Source: Candidatus Burkholderia verschuerenii
GTDB taxonomy: Bacteria > Pseudomonadota > Gammaproteobacteria > Burkholderiales > Burkholderiaceae
Direction of reading: 5' to 3'
DNA: 49,834 bases
Assembly (NCBI RefSeq): GCF_001189365.1
Contig: NZ_LFJJ01000017.1
Span: 1-49,834, forward strand
Numbering within the stretch: position 1 is the first letter of the stretch; every line of letters starts with the position of its first letter. The notes beneath the pieces were generated by a model. The model saw only the letters and a program-made list of their open reading frames with translations, had not been told where the DNA came from and searched no databases. A program made the translations under genes and the position numbers. This document shows, one piece after another, positions 27,284 through 36,449 of this stretch.

Positions 27284-28876
27284 TTACTGAATCCCCTGAC
27301 TCGACAGAAAGTCTTCGTAATTCCCGCCGAAGTCGCGCAGCGTGCCGTCGGTTTTCACTTCGATGATCCGGTCCGCCAGTCCGCTCACGAACTCGCGATC
27401 GTGCGACACGAAAATCAGCGTGCCTTCGAACTTCTCCAGCGCGATCTGCAGCGATTCGATCGATTCCATGTCCATGTGGTTGGTCGGCTCGTCCATCAGC
27501 AGCACGTTGTGGCGGCCGAGCATCAGCTTGCCCCAGATCATACGGCCTTTCTCGCCGCCCGACAGCACCTTGACGTTCTTCTTGATGTCGTCCGCATTGA
27601 ACAGCAGTCGGCCAAGCGTGCCACGCATCATCTGCTCGTCGTCGCCTTCCTTGCGATACTGGTCGATCCAGTCCGTCAGCGTCTCGTCTTTCGGAAACTC
27701 TTCGTACGTGTCCTGCGGCATATAGCCGACGTTCGCGTTTTCGGCCCACTTCACGCTGCCGTGATCCAGATCGAGCGCGCCCTTCAGCGACTTCAAGAGC
27801 GTCGTCTTGCCCGCGCCGTTTTCGCCGATGATCGCGATCCGCTCGCCCGGCTGCACGCTCAGGTTGAAGTTCTGGAAGATCGTGCGCTCGTACTTCTTCG
27901 TGATGTCTTCCGCGACCACCGCGATGTTGTGCAGCTTCTTCTCGTACTCGAAGCGGATGAACGGATTCTGGCGCGACGACGGCTTGAATTCCTCGATCTT
28001 GATCTTGTCGATCATCTTGAGACGGCTGGTGGCCTGACGCGCCTTCGACTTGTTGGCCGAGAAGCGGCGCACGAAGTCCTGCAGATCGGCCACGCGCTCC
28101 TTGGCCTTCTGGTTGGCCGCCTGCTGACGCTCGCGCGCCTGGGTGGAAGCCAGCATGTAGTCGTCGTAGTTGCCCGGCCAGACCTTCAGCGTGCCGTAAT
28201 CCATGTCCGCCATGTGCGTGCAGACCTGGTTCAGGAAGTGTCGATCGTGGGAGATGATGATCATCGTCGAGTTGTACTGGTTGAGCACGTCTTCCAGCCA
28301 ACGGATCGAGTTGATGTCGAGGTTGTTGGTCGGCTCGTCCAGCAGCAGCACGTCGGGCTTCGAGAACAGCGCCTGCGCGAGCAGCACGCGCAGCTTCCAG
28401 CCTGGCGCCACGTTGCTCATCGGCCCGTTGTGATCGCTGATGTCGATACCGATGCCCAGCAGCAGTTCGCCCGCGCGCGCTTCGGCCGTGTAGCCGTCGT
28501 ATTCGGCGAATTTCGCTTCGAGGTCGGCGGCGCGCATGTAGTCGTCGTCGGTCGCGTCGGGGTTGGCGTAGATCGCGTCGCGCTCGGTCATCGCGGCCCA
28601 CATTTCGGTGTGGCCCATCATCACGACGTCGAGCACGCGCATGTCTTCGTAGGCGAACTGATCCTGACGCAGCTTGCCCAGACGGATGTTCGGTTCGAGC
28701 ATCACGTTGCCGGACGACGGTTCGAGGTCGCTGCCCAAAATCTTCATGAAGGTCGACTTGCCGCAGCCGTTGGCGCCGATCAGGCCATAGCGGTTGCCTT
28801 CGCCGAACTTGACCGAGATGTTCTCGAAGAGGGGCTTGGGCCCGAATTGCATGGTGATATTGGCGGTAGACAGCAC
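27284..28876 (-). CDS. ybiT: ABC-F family ATPase YbiT
   Basis: The 530-residue soluble protein has two ABC modules without membrane segments: Walker [10 protein letters not shown] and GENGAGKTT, Walker [12 protein letters not shown] and [11 protein letters not shown], and the second signature LSGGEKGRM. The first signature is degenerate (VAPGWKLRV), as in E. coli YbiT, with an inter-domain linker ([14 protein letters not shown]). ABC-F proteins act on the ribosome to resolve stalling. Length matches YbiT exactly. Confidence 0.95.
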   Translation of the reverse strand: MLSTANITMQFGPKPLFENISVKFGEGNRYGLIGANGCGKSTFMKILGSDLEPSSGNVMLEPNIRLGKLRQDQFAYEDMRVLDVVMMGHTEMWAAMTERDAIYANPDATDDDYMRAADLEAKFAEYDGYTAEARAGELLLGIGIDISDHNGPMSNVAPGWKLRVLLAQALFSKPDVLLLDEPTNNLDINSIRWLEDVLNQYNSTMIIISHDRHFLNQVCTHMADMDYGTLKVWPGNYDDYMLASTQARERQQAANQKAKERVADLQDFVRRFSANKSKARQATSRLKMIDKIKIEEFKPSSRQNPFIRFEYEKKLHNIAVVAEDITKKYERTIFQNFNLSVQPGERIAIIGENGAGKTTLLKSLKGALDLDHGSVKWAENANVGYMPQDTYEEFPKDETLTDWIDQYRKEGDDEQMMRGTLGRLLFNADDIKKNVKVLSGGEKGRMIWGKLMLGRHNVLLMDEPTNHMDMESIESLQIALEKFEGTLIFVSHDREFVSGLADRIIEVKTDGTLRDFGGNYEDFLSSQGIQ

Positions 28877-29001
28877 GGCGCGTCCTTTTGAATGGGGTAC
28901 GACGAAAAACCTGAGATTTTAACAGCTTTTAGCGGTGTTTTGAGCCGCCGAGGCGCGATCCGGGCGCGCCTCGGCGTGCCTACGCCTAAGGTAACCGGAC
29001 C

Positions 29002-29039
29002 AAAAAACAACGGGGCGCGGCCTCGAGAGCCGCGCCCCG
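29002..29039 (-). terminator. Rho-independent terminator of alaA-hom-thrC
   Basis: A 10-bp perfect GC stem (29012-29021 with 29029-29038), then GTTGTTTTTT on the minus strand, 14 bp after the thrC stop. Confidence 0.9.
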
Positions 29040-29052
29040 CGCGCGATTCCGC

Positions 29053-30498
29053 TCAGGTCCGCTCGACGATATACGCCTTCACCACAGCCGCCTCTGCCGG
29101 GACGATATCGAACCTTTGTGGCAGTTTTTCAAGTCCCGCGAACGCCGCCGGACGCTCCGGCTCGCGATTGAGCGCCTCGCGGATCGTTTCGCCGAATTTG
29201 ATCGGCTGCGCGGTTTCGAGGACGATCATCGGCACGCCGGGCTTCAGATTCTCGCGCGCGACCTTCACGCCGTCGGCGGTGTGCGTGTCGATCATCGTGT
29301 CGTAGCGTTCGAACACGTCGCGGATCGTCTTCACGCGGTCGTCGTGATCGCTGCGGCCCGACACGAAGCCGAATTCCTTCACGCGCGCGAAATCGCCGCT
29401 CGCCATCAGGTCGAAACCGCCCTTCTCCTCGACGTCGCGGAACAGTTGCAGCACGCGCGCCGGATCGCGGCCGAGCAGGTCGTACACGAAGCGCTCGAAG
29501 TTCGACGCCTTAGAGATATCCATGCTCGGGCTGGTCGTGTGATACGTCTCCGCTGCCCCGCGCACGCGATACACGCCGGTCCTGAAAAACTCGTCGAGCA
29601 CGTCGTTTTCATTGGTCGCGACGACGAGCTGATCGATCGGCAGACCCATCATGCGCGCGATATGCCCCGCGCACACATTGCCGAAATTGCCCGACGGCAC
29701 CGTGAACGACACGCGTTCGTCGTTGCTCTTCGTCGCGGCGAAATAGCCCTTGAAGTAGTACACGACCTGCGCCACGACGCGCGCCCAGTTGATCGAATTG
29801 ACCGTGCCGATCTTGTGCTTCGCCTTGTAGGCGTGATCGTTCGACACCGCTTTCACGATGTCCTGGCAATGATCGAAATTGCCCTCGACCGCCAGATTGA
29901 AGATGTTCGGATCCTGCAGCGAGAACATCTGCGCGGTCTGGAACGCGCTCATCTTCTTGTGCGGCGACAGCATGAACACGCGCACGCCGGTCTTGCCGCG
30001 CATCGCGTATTCGGCGGCGCTGCCGGTATCGCCCGACGTCGCGCCGAGGATGTTCAGCGTCTCGCCGTGCTTCGCCAGCGCGTACTCGAACAGATTGCCG
30101 AGCAGTTGCATCGCCATGTCCTTGAAGGCGAGCGTCGGGCCGTTCGACAGTTCAAGCAGCGAGATCGGCGTGCCGTTCTCGACGCCGAGCGTCTTGAGCG
30201 GCGTGATCTGCGAGGCGCTTTCTTCGTGGCGCACGTTGCTGTAGACCTGCGCCGTATACGTCTTGCGCGTCAGCGAGCGCAGGTCTTCGGCGGGAATGTC
30301 GTCGCTGAATTTGGACAGCACTTCGAACGCGAGGTCCGCGTAGGACAGCGTGCGCCAGCGCACGAGTTCGTCGGCGGATACGCGCGGATACTCGTTCGGC
30401 AAATACAGGCCGCCATCCTTGGCGAGACCGCCGAGCAGGATGTCGGAAAACGTGTGGCGCTCGTTGGAGCCTGCGCCGCGCGTCGAGATGTAGTTCAT
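29053..30498 (-). CDS. thrC: Threonine synthase
   Basis: The 481-residue enzyme has the N-terminal YISTRG and the PLP lysine K126 in PTLAFKDMAMQLLG, plus ILGATSGDTGSAAEYAMRG and VPSGNFGNVCAG. It converts O-phosphohomoserine to threonine. Its length fits the long type II class found in betaproteobacteria. It lies 19 bp after hom. Confidence 0.97.
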   Translation of the reverse strand: MNYISTRGAGSNERHTFSDILLGGLAKDGGLYLPNEYPRVSADELVRWRTLSYADLAFEVLSKFSDDIPAEDLRSLTRKTYTAQVYSNVRHEESASQITPLKTLGVENGTPISLLELSNGPTLAFKDMAMQLLGNLFEYALAKHGETLNILGATSGDTGSAAEYAMRGKTGVRVFMLSPHKKMSAFQTAQMFSLQDPNIFNLAVEGNFDHCQDIVKAVSNDHAYKAKHKIGTVNSINWARVVAQVVYYFKGYFAATKSNDERVSFTVPSGNFGNVCAGHIARMMGLPIDQLVVATNENDVLDEFFRTGVYRVRGAAETYHTTSPSMDISKASNFERFVYDLLGRDPARVLQLFRDVEEKGGFDLMASGDFARVKEFGFVSGRSDHDDRVKTIRDVFERYDTMIDTHTADGVKVARENLKPGVPMIVLETAQPIKFGETIREALNREPERPAAFAGLEKLPQRFDIVPAEAAVVKAYIVERT

Positions 30499-30517
30499 GT
30501 CGCTTGACCGTCCTGGG

Positions 30518-31840
30518 TTAGTTCAGTGCCGCCATGCGCAGCTTCGTCACCTTCGAGACCACCGTGGAAAGCGCTTCGATTTCGGCGATGGCCGCGTTCG
30601 CGTTCTTTTCCAGCGTCTCGTGCGTGATGAGGATGATGTCCGTCTCGCCCTTGTTCGCGCCGCCGACTTCTTCCGATTCCTTCTGCAAAAGAGCATCGAT
30701 GGAGATGCCCTTCTCGGCGAGAATGCGCGTGATGTTGGCGAGCACGCCCGTCACGTCCGCGACGCGCAGACGCAGGTAATAGCCGCTCGTCACGTCGTCG
30801 ATCGGCAGGATCGGCGTGTTCGACAACGCGTCCGGCTGGAACGCCAGATGCGGCACGCGATGCTCCGGATCCGCCGTATGCAGACGCGTCACGTCGACGA
30901 GATCGGCGACGACCGCCGACGCCGTCGGTTCCGCGCCCGCGCCCTTGCCGTAGTACAGCGTGGTGCCGACCGCGTCGCCGTGCACGACGACCGCGTTCAT
31001 CGCGCCTTCGACGGTCGCCAGCAGACGCTTTTCCGGCACCAGCGTCGGATGCGTGCGCAACTCGATGCCCTTCTCCGTACGCCGCGCGATCCCGAGCAGC
31101 TTGATGCGGTAACCGAGGTCTTCCGCGTACTTGATATCGATCGCCGCCAGCTTGCTGATGCCTTCCACATACGCGCGATCGAACTGCACCGGCACGCCGA
31201 ACGCGATCGCGCTCATGATCGTGACCTTGTGCGCGGCGTCGACGCCTTCGATATCGAAAGTCGGATCGGCTTCGGCATAGCCCAGCTCTTGCGCGGCCTT
31301 CAAGGCGGTCGCGAAGTCCAGACCGCGATCGCGCATCTCCGAAAGAATGTAGTTCGTCGTGCCGTTGATGATGCCCGCGATGTACTCGATGCGGTTCGCC
31401 GTCAGCCCTTCGCGCAGCGCCTTGATGATCGGAATGCCGCCCGCCACCGCCGCCTCGAACGCGACCATCACGCCCTTGGCGCGCGCCGCCTGGAAAATCT
31501 CCGTGCCATGCACGGCGAGCAGCGCCTTGTTGGCCGTCACCACATGCTTGCCGTTGGCGATCGCCCGCAGCACGAGATCGCGCGCGAAGCCGGTGCCGCC
31601 GATCATCTCGCACACGATGTCGATGGAAGGATCGTCGACGACCGCGCCGAAGTCGTCCGTCACCGCGATGCCTTCGTCCTTCGCGACCTGCGCCTTCGAC
31701 GGCATGCGCACCGCAACCCGCGAAATTTCGATGCCGCGACCCGCGCGTCGTTTGATTTCTTCCTGGTTGCGGCGCAGCACCGTGAAGGTGCCGCTGCCCA
31801 CCGTGCCGAAGCCCAAGAGTCCTACTTTGATCGGTTCCAT
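30518..31840 (-). CDS. hom: Homoserine dehydrogenase
   Basis: The 440-residue monofunctional enzyme starts with the NAD(P) loop VGLLGFGTVGSGT, contains GGIPIIKALREGL and GIINGTTNYILSEM, and ends with an ACT domain (about 355-430) that would bind threonine for feedback. It reduces aspartate semialdehyde to homoserine. It sits between alaA and thrC, so threonine synthesis genes are co-expressed. Confidence 0.97.
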   Translation of the reverse strand: MEPIKVGLLGFGTVGSGTFTVLRRNQEEIKRRAGRGIEISRVAVRMPSKAQVAKDEGIAVTDDFGAVVDDPSIDIVCEMIGGTGFARDLVLRAIANGKHVVTANKALLAVHGTEIFQAARAKGVMVAFEAAVAGGIPIIKALREGLTANRIEYIAGIINGTTNYILSEMRDRGLDFATALKAAQELGYAEADPTFDIEGVDAAHKVTIMSAIAFGVPVQFDRAYVEGISKLAAIDIKYAEDLGYRIKLLGIARRTEKGIELRTHPTLVPEKRLLATVEGAMNAVVVHGDAVGTTLYYGKGAGAEPTASAVVADLVDVTRLHTADPEHRVPHLAFQPDALSNTPILPIDDVTSGYYLRLRVADVTGVLANITRILAEKGISIDALLQKESEEVGGANKGETDIILITHETLEKNANAAIAEIEALSTVVSKVTKLRMAALN

Positions 31841-31864
31841 GCAGCGTGCTTCTATAAAAGAGAA

Positions 31865-33103
31865 TTAAGCGGAATGTCGTTTGCGATAGCCGTCGAGGAA
31901 CCGCGCGATGCGGTTGATCGAATCCGCGAGATCGTCGAGGTTCGGCAGGAACACGACGCGGAAGTGATCCGGCGTCGGCCAGTTGAAGCCGGTGCCCTGC
32001 ACGAGCAGCGTGCGCTCTTCGAGCAGCAGATCGGTGATGAACTGCTGGTCGTCCTGAATCGGATAAATCTTCGGATCGAGCTTCGGGAACATGTAGAGCG
32101 CCGCCTGCGGCTTTACGCACGAGACGCCCGGAATGGCCGTGAGCATGTCATACGCAAGTTCGCGCTGCTTGTAGAGGCGTCCGCCTGGCACGATCAGATC
32201 GTTGATGCTCTGATAGCCGCCGAGCGCCGTCTGAATCGCGTATTGGCCGGGGACGTTGGGGCACAGGCGCATCGACGCGAGAATGCCGAGCCCTTCGAGA
32301 TAATCCTTCGCGCGGCGGCGGTTTTCTTCGATGAGACCGGAAATCGCCATCCAGCCGGCACGATAACCGCACGAACGGTAGCTTTTCGACAGACTGTTGA
32401 ACGTGACGGTGAGCACGTCCTCCGAGAGCGCGGCCATCGACGTATGCTCTTTTCCGTCGTAGACGATCTTGTCGTAGACCTCGTCGGCGAAGATGATCAG
32501 GCCGTGCGTGCGCGCGATCGCAATCAGCTCGCGCAGCAGTTCGTCCGAGTACAGCGCGCCGGTCGGGTTGTTCGGGTTGATGACGACGAGCGCCTTGGTG
32601 TTCGGCGTGATCTTCGCGCGGATGTCGTTGAGATCGGGCATCCAGCCGTTGCTTTCGTCGCACATGTAATGCACGGGCGTCCCCGCCGACAGACTGACGG
32701 CCGCCGTCCACAGCGGATAATCCGGCGCCGGCAGCAGCACTTCGTCGCCGTCGTTGAGCAGCGCCTGCATCGCCATGACGATCAGTTCCGACGCGCCGTT
32801 GCCGATGAAAATATCGTCCAGTTCGACGCCCGCGACGCCCTTCTCCTGCGTGTAATGCATGATCGCCTTGCGCGCGGCGAACACGCCTTTCGAATCCGAG
32901 TAGCCCGACGAGCCGGGCAGATTGCGGATCATGTCCTGAATGATCTCGTCCGGCGCCTCGAAGCCGAACGCCGCCAGATTGCCGATATTCAGCTTGATGA
33001 TGCGATGGCCTTCTTCCTCGAGACGCTTGGCGTGTTCGAGCACGGGCCCGCGAATGTCGTAGCAGACGTTTTGCAGCTTGTTGGATTTGAGAATCGGTTT
33101 CAC
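31865..33103 (-). CDS. alaA: Alanine-synthesising aminotransferase (AlaA-like)
   Basis: From GTG 33103 the product is about 412 residues: KPILKSNKLQNVCYDIRGPV, IIKLNIGNLAAFGFEAPDEI, and the PLP lysine in TFNSLSKSYRSCGYRAGWM, a close match to E. coli AlaA/YfbQ. Upstream in-frame sequence is not protein-like, so GTG is preferred. It makes alanine from pyruvate and glutamate. It lies 24 bp before hom and is probably in the same transcript. Confidence 0.92.
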   Translation of the reverse strand: MKPILKSNKLQNVCYDIRGPVLEHAKRLEEEGHRIIKLNIGNLAAFGFEAPDEIIQDMIRNLPGSSGYSDSKGVFAARKAIMHYTQEKGVAGVELDDIFIGNGASELIVMAMQALLNDGDEVLLPAPDYPLWTAAVSLSAGTPVHYMCDESNGWMPDLNDIRAKITPNTKALVVINPNNPTGALYSDELLRELIAIARTHGLIIFADEVYDKIVYDGKEHTSMAALSEDVLTVTFNSLSKSYRSCGYRAGWMAISGLIEENRRRAKDYLEGLGILASMRLCPNVPGQYAIQTALGGYQSINDLIVPGGRLYKQRELAYDMLTAIPGVSCVKPQAALYMFPKLDPKIYPIQDDQQFITDLLLEERTLLVQGTGFNWPTPDHFRVVFLPNLDDLADSINRIARFLDGYRKRHSA

Positions 33104-33575
33104 GGCTGACTCTGGAGATGGCGACGGAAGAAAAGCGTTATTCGAATTCGGTCGATGCGGGCGATCGAGGCGCGCCGGGCAAGGCGGCGACTCCCGCGCA
33201 CCGCCCGAAAGTATCGGCGAAAGGCGCCGAACAGGCAAAAGGAGTGTTGCTGCACCGTGCCGGCGAGCGCCCGGAGATGCCGTATGCGCGCGGGCCCGAA
33301 CGTTGAGTGCCTCGCCTGGTAAGGCGCGGGCGCGTAAGCCAGTTTTTGACGGCGTTGCGTGCGAGGCGGCTTGTGGCGGCACGCGGGCGCAATCTCGGAT
33401 TCGGCCTCGCTCGAGTGACGCTCAGCGAACCCGGCGACCGAAAAGTTATAATTTACTGATTATGTCCCGGTTCCGCAATGCACCAAAGGACAGCGCGGGA
33501 CGCCGCGCGCGGTGCACGGGGCACCCGCGCCGCGTTTGCGCGCCGGGCTCACCTCTTCCCTGCCGGATCACCGTT
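33104..33575. other. Gene-free divergent region with a consensus -10
   Basis: About 470 bp between alaA and the Mth938-like gene. A perfect TATAAT stands at 33447-33452 on the plus strand, about 125 bp before the TTG start, without a good -35 at standard spacing. No supported small gene is seen; a 62-codon open frame (33118-33306) has no supporting feature. Confidence 0.45.
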
Positions 33576-33947
33576 TTGAAACTTCATCAGGAAGACAACA
33601 ACGCGCTCAACACGATCACGAGCTACGGAGACGATTTCGTGGCGATCAACCTGCAACGGCACGAAGGCAGCGTCATCGTCATGCCCGATACGCTCGAACA
33701 GTGGCCGGTGTCGTCGTTCGATGCCCTCGCGCCCGAGCACTTCGACGCGCTCGTCGCGGCGGCGCCCGAGGTGGTCATTTTCGGCAGCGGGTCGAAACTG
33801 CGCTTTCCGCATCCGCGCCTGACCGCGCAACTGGCGAAACACCGCATCGGCATGGAGACGATGGACTTCGGCGCCGCGTGCCGCACCTATAACATCCTGA
33901 TGTCCGAGGGACGACGCGTGGCGGCGGCGCTGCTGATCGAGGGCTGA
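33576..33947 (+). CDS. Mth938-like domain protein
   Basis: From a TTG at 33576 the product is 123 residues: LKLHQEDNNALNTITSYGDD, then EVVIFGSGSKLRFPHP and FGAACRTYNILMSEGRRVAAALL, all typical of the Mth938/DUF498 fold (NDUFAF3-like in mitochondria). The homologous proteins begin at the KLHQ element, which decides the start. The biochemical role is not established. Confidence 0.85.
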   Translation: MKLHQEDNNALNTITSYGDDFVAINLQRHEGSVIVMPDTLEQWPVSSFDALAPEHFDALVAAAPEVVIFGSGSKLRFPHPRLTAQLAKHRIGMETMDFGAACRTYNILMSEGRRVAAALLIEG

Positions 33948-33967
33948 GCGCGGAAAACGCGCGCCGG

Positions 33968-33988
33968 CTAAGGAAACCCTAAGGAAAC
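33968..33988 (+). promoter_or_regulatory. Tandem CTAAGG box upstream of arnT (PmrA-box-like)
   Basis: CTAAGGAAAC occurs twice, at 33968-33977 and 33979-33988, with an 11-bp period, that is CTAAGG-N5-CTAAGG. PmrA boxes in enterics are direct hexamer repeats of CTTAAT type with the same 5-bp spacer. It lies about 250 bp before the arnT ATG. A CACAAT that could serve as -10 follows at 33995-34000. Confidence 0.5.
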
Positions 33989-34064
33989 GCGGGCCACAAT
34001 CCGGCTCCCGTCGGCCGTGCGCGTGATGCGCGCCGTGGCGGGATCCGCGCGGGTGTGCCCCATT

Positions 34065-34096
34065 TTGACGTATTCGGTCCGGGCGTGCGATACACT
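34065..34096 (+). promoter_or_regulatory. Possible sigma-70 promoter upstream of arnT
   Basis: TTGACG (34065-34070) with GATACA (34089-34094) at 18 bp, or TACACT (34091-34096) at 20 bp. It would give a leader of about 135 nt before arnT. Confidence 0.4.
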
Positions 34097-34234
34097 CCCG
34101 CGCGGCAGAGTCGGCGGGCGTGCCGCCGGACTTCATTCACTAGGCTGCTTTCCGGGCGCGGCGACCCGCGGACGGCATCGCCGTGCCATTTCGTAATAAC
34201 AGCGCCGCGTCGCGGCATCGGATAGGTCGACTTC

Positions 34235-35908
34235 ATGAACGATACGCCTTCGCGGCTACCGCTCACACGTCTCTCGCTCATTCTTCTGGTTCTCGCCCTC
34301 GCGGCCGTCTGGTTCATCCCGCTCGGCTGGCGTCATCTCGTGCCGAGCGACGAAGGCCGTTACGCCGAAATGGCGCGTGAGATGTTCGTCACCGGCGACT
34401 GGATCACGCCGCGTTACAACGGCTACAAGTATTTCGAGAAACCGCCCCTGCAGACCTGGGCGAACGCGCTGACCTTCGCGTGGTTCGGCATCGGCGAATG
34501 GCAGGCGCGGCTCTATACGGCGCTGACGGGCTTCGCGGGCGTCCTGCTGCTGGGCTATACCGGCACGCGCGTGTTCAACGCGATGACCGGTTTCGCGGCC
34601 GCGGTGATCCTCGCGACCTGCCCGTACTGGAACCTGATGGGCCACTTCAACACGCTCGACATGGCCCTGTCGTTCTGGATGGAGCTGTCGCTGTGCGCGC
34701 TGCTGCTCGCCCAGCGGCCGAACCTGCCGACGCGCCAGGTCCGCCTGTGGATGTGGCTCTGCTGGGCCGCGATGGGCGCGGCGGTGCTCTCGAAAGGCCT
34801 CGTCGGCCTGATTCTGCCGGGCCCGGTGCTGGTGCTGTATTCGCTGATCGCGCGCAACTGGGCGCTGTGGAAGCGTCTCTATATCGGCAGCGGGCTGATC
34901 GTCTTTCTGATCGTGGCCGCGCCGTGGTTCGTGCTGGTGCAGATGAAGAATCCCGAGTTCTTCAACTTCTTCTTTATCGTCCAGCAGTTCGAGCGTTATC
35001 TGACGCCCGCGCAGAATCGTCCCGGCCCGTTCTATTACTTCGTGCCGGTGCTGATCGTCGGTTTTCTGCCGTGGCTGTCGATCGTGTTCCAGAGCATGCG
35101 TCACGCGGTGAAAACGCCGCGCCAGCCCAACGGCTTCGCGCCCGTCACGATGCTGCTGGTCTGGTCCGCGTTCATCTTTTTGTTCTTCAGCGCGTCGCAT
35201 TCCAAGCTGCTTTCCTATACTTTGCCGATCGCGCCGTCGATCGCGCAGGTGATCGGCCTGTATCTGCCGACGCTTGCAAAACCGCAGTACCGCATGCATC
35301 TGATCGGCTACGCGGTGTTTCTGATCGCGGCGGCGTTCGGGGTGATTTTCCTCGGCCGCGCGGGCAGCGCGAATACGCCGAATGCGCTGTATCGCGAATA
35401 TCAGGTGTGGGTGTGGGCGGCGCTGGCGGTCGCTTTCGTGGTGACGATCTTCGCGCTCTGGCTGAATCGGCGCAGCGTGCTGGCGGGCGCGGCGGGACTG
35501 GGCGCGGCGTGGCTGCTGCTGGGCACCATCGCTGGAACCGGGCATGACGTGTTCGGCACGGACAGTTCGGGCGTGAAGCTCGTGCCGGCCGTGAAGGCCG
35601 CGATGGCGAAGCTTCCGGCCGACACGCCCTTCTATTCGATCGCCAAGCTGGATCACACCATGCCGTTCTACCTCGATCACACGATGATCATGGTGCAGGA
35701 GTCCGACGAGCTGACCTTCGGCGTGCAGACGGAGCCGCAAAAGTGGGTGCCGACCATCGACGAATGGATCAAACGTTGGGATGCGGAACGCTACGCGCTC
35801 GCGCTGATGCCACCGTCGCGCTACGACGACCTCGAAAAGCGCCACGTACCGATGCAGCTGATCGCCCGCGACGCCCGCCGCGTGATCGTCGAGAAGCCGC
35901 AGCCGTGA
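34235..35908 (+). CDS. arnT: Lipid A 4-amino-4-deoxy-L-arabinose transferase
   Basis: The 557-residue inner-membrane GT-83/PMT-type glycosyltransferase has about 12 membrane segments in the first 400 residues and a soluble C-terminal domain. The catalytic Asp region is HLVPSDEGRYAEMAREM (D39/E40) in the first periplasmic loop. It moves Ara4N from undecaprenyl phosphate to lipid A, giving polymyxin resistance. Length matches E. coli ArnT (550). It is first in the cluster here, rather than late as in enterics. Confidence 0.93.
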   Translation: MNDTPSRLPLTRLSLILLVLALAAVWFIPLGWRHLVPSDEGRYAEMAREMFVTGDWITPRYNGYKYFEKPPLQTWANALTFAWFGIGEWQARLYTALTGFAGVLLLGYTGTRVFNAMTGFAAAVILATCPYWNLMGHFNTLDMALSFWMELSLCALLLAQRPNLPTRQVRLWMWLCWAAMGAAVLSKGLVGLILPGPVLVLYSLIARNWALWKRLYIGSGLIVFLIVAAPWFVLVQMKNPEFFNFFFIVQQFERYLTPAQNRPGPFYYFVPVLIVGFLPWLSIVFQSMRHAVKTPRQPNGFAPVTMLLVWSAFIFLFFSASHSKLLSYTLPIAPSIAQVIGLYLPTLAKPQYRMHLIGYAVFLIAAAFGVIFLGRAGSANTPNALYREYQVWVWAALAVAFVVTIFALWLNRRSVLAGAAGLGAAWLLLGTIAGTGHDVFGTDSSGVKLVPAVKAAMAKLPADTPFYSIAKLDHTMPFYLDHTMIMVQESDELTFGVQTEPQKWVPTIDEWIKRWDAERYALALMPPSRYDDLEKRHVPMQLIARDARRVIVEKPQP

Positions 35909-36011
35909 TCGCGACCCGACCTGCTTCGCACCGAACCGCCGCCGGACAGCACGACCGTTCGTCATCCGGCCACGAAACCAGTATCCTTGAAGAGCACCCA
36001 CCGAGCGCGCG

Positions 36012-36383
36012 ATGAATCCGATTTCCTTCATTTGCATCATCATCGGCGTTTTGTTGAACGCGGTCGCGCAGTTGCTGCTCAAGGCGGGCGTCAACACGGT
36101 CGGGCATTTCGACATCACGCCGGCGAACATTGTGCCGGTCGGTTTCAAGATCGCGACGCAATGGCCCATCATCGGCGGGCTGACGTGTTACGTGTTCAGC
36201 GTCGTCGTGTGGATCGTCGGGCTGTCGCGGGTGGACGTGTCCATCGCCTATCCGATGCTCTCGCTCGGCTATGTCGTCAACGCGTTCGCCGCGTGGTATC
36301 TGTTCGGCGAGGTGCTCTCGATGCAGCGGCTGATCGGCATCGGCATCATTCTCGTCGGCGTGGCCGTGCTGGCGCGCGGCTGA
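36012..36383 (+). CDS. Small multidrug-resistance-type membrane protein, Ara4N-lipid flippase candidate
   Basis: The 123-residue product has four membrane segments and the SMR/EamA pattern, including LLNAVAQLLLKAGVNTVG and YPMLSLGYVVNAFAAWYLFGE. In enterics two such proteins, ArnE and ArnF, together flip undecaprenyl-P-Ara4N; here only one copy lies between arnT and arnB. A homodimer or a second gene elsewhere would be needed. Confidence 0.85.
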   Translation: MNPISFICIIIGVLLNAVAQLLLKAGVNTVGHFDITPANIVPVGFKIATQWPIIGGLTCYVFSVVVWIVGLSRVDVSIAYPMLSLGYVVNAFAAWYLFGEVLSMQRLIGIGIILVGVAVLARG

Positions 36384-36449
36384 AGGCACGCCGCCCGCGC
36401 GACGCGCAAGCATCACCCGGATCAATTTCAACTTTTGAGCAGAGTGTCC

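Noticed and set aside
33118..33306. A 62-codon open frame upstream of the Mth938-like gene
   Set aside because: No ribosome-binding site or recognisable sequence; it lies in the alaA upstream region.
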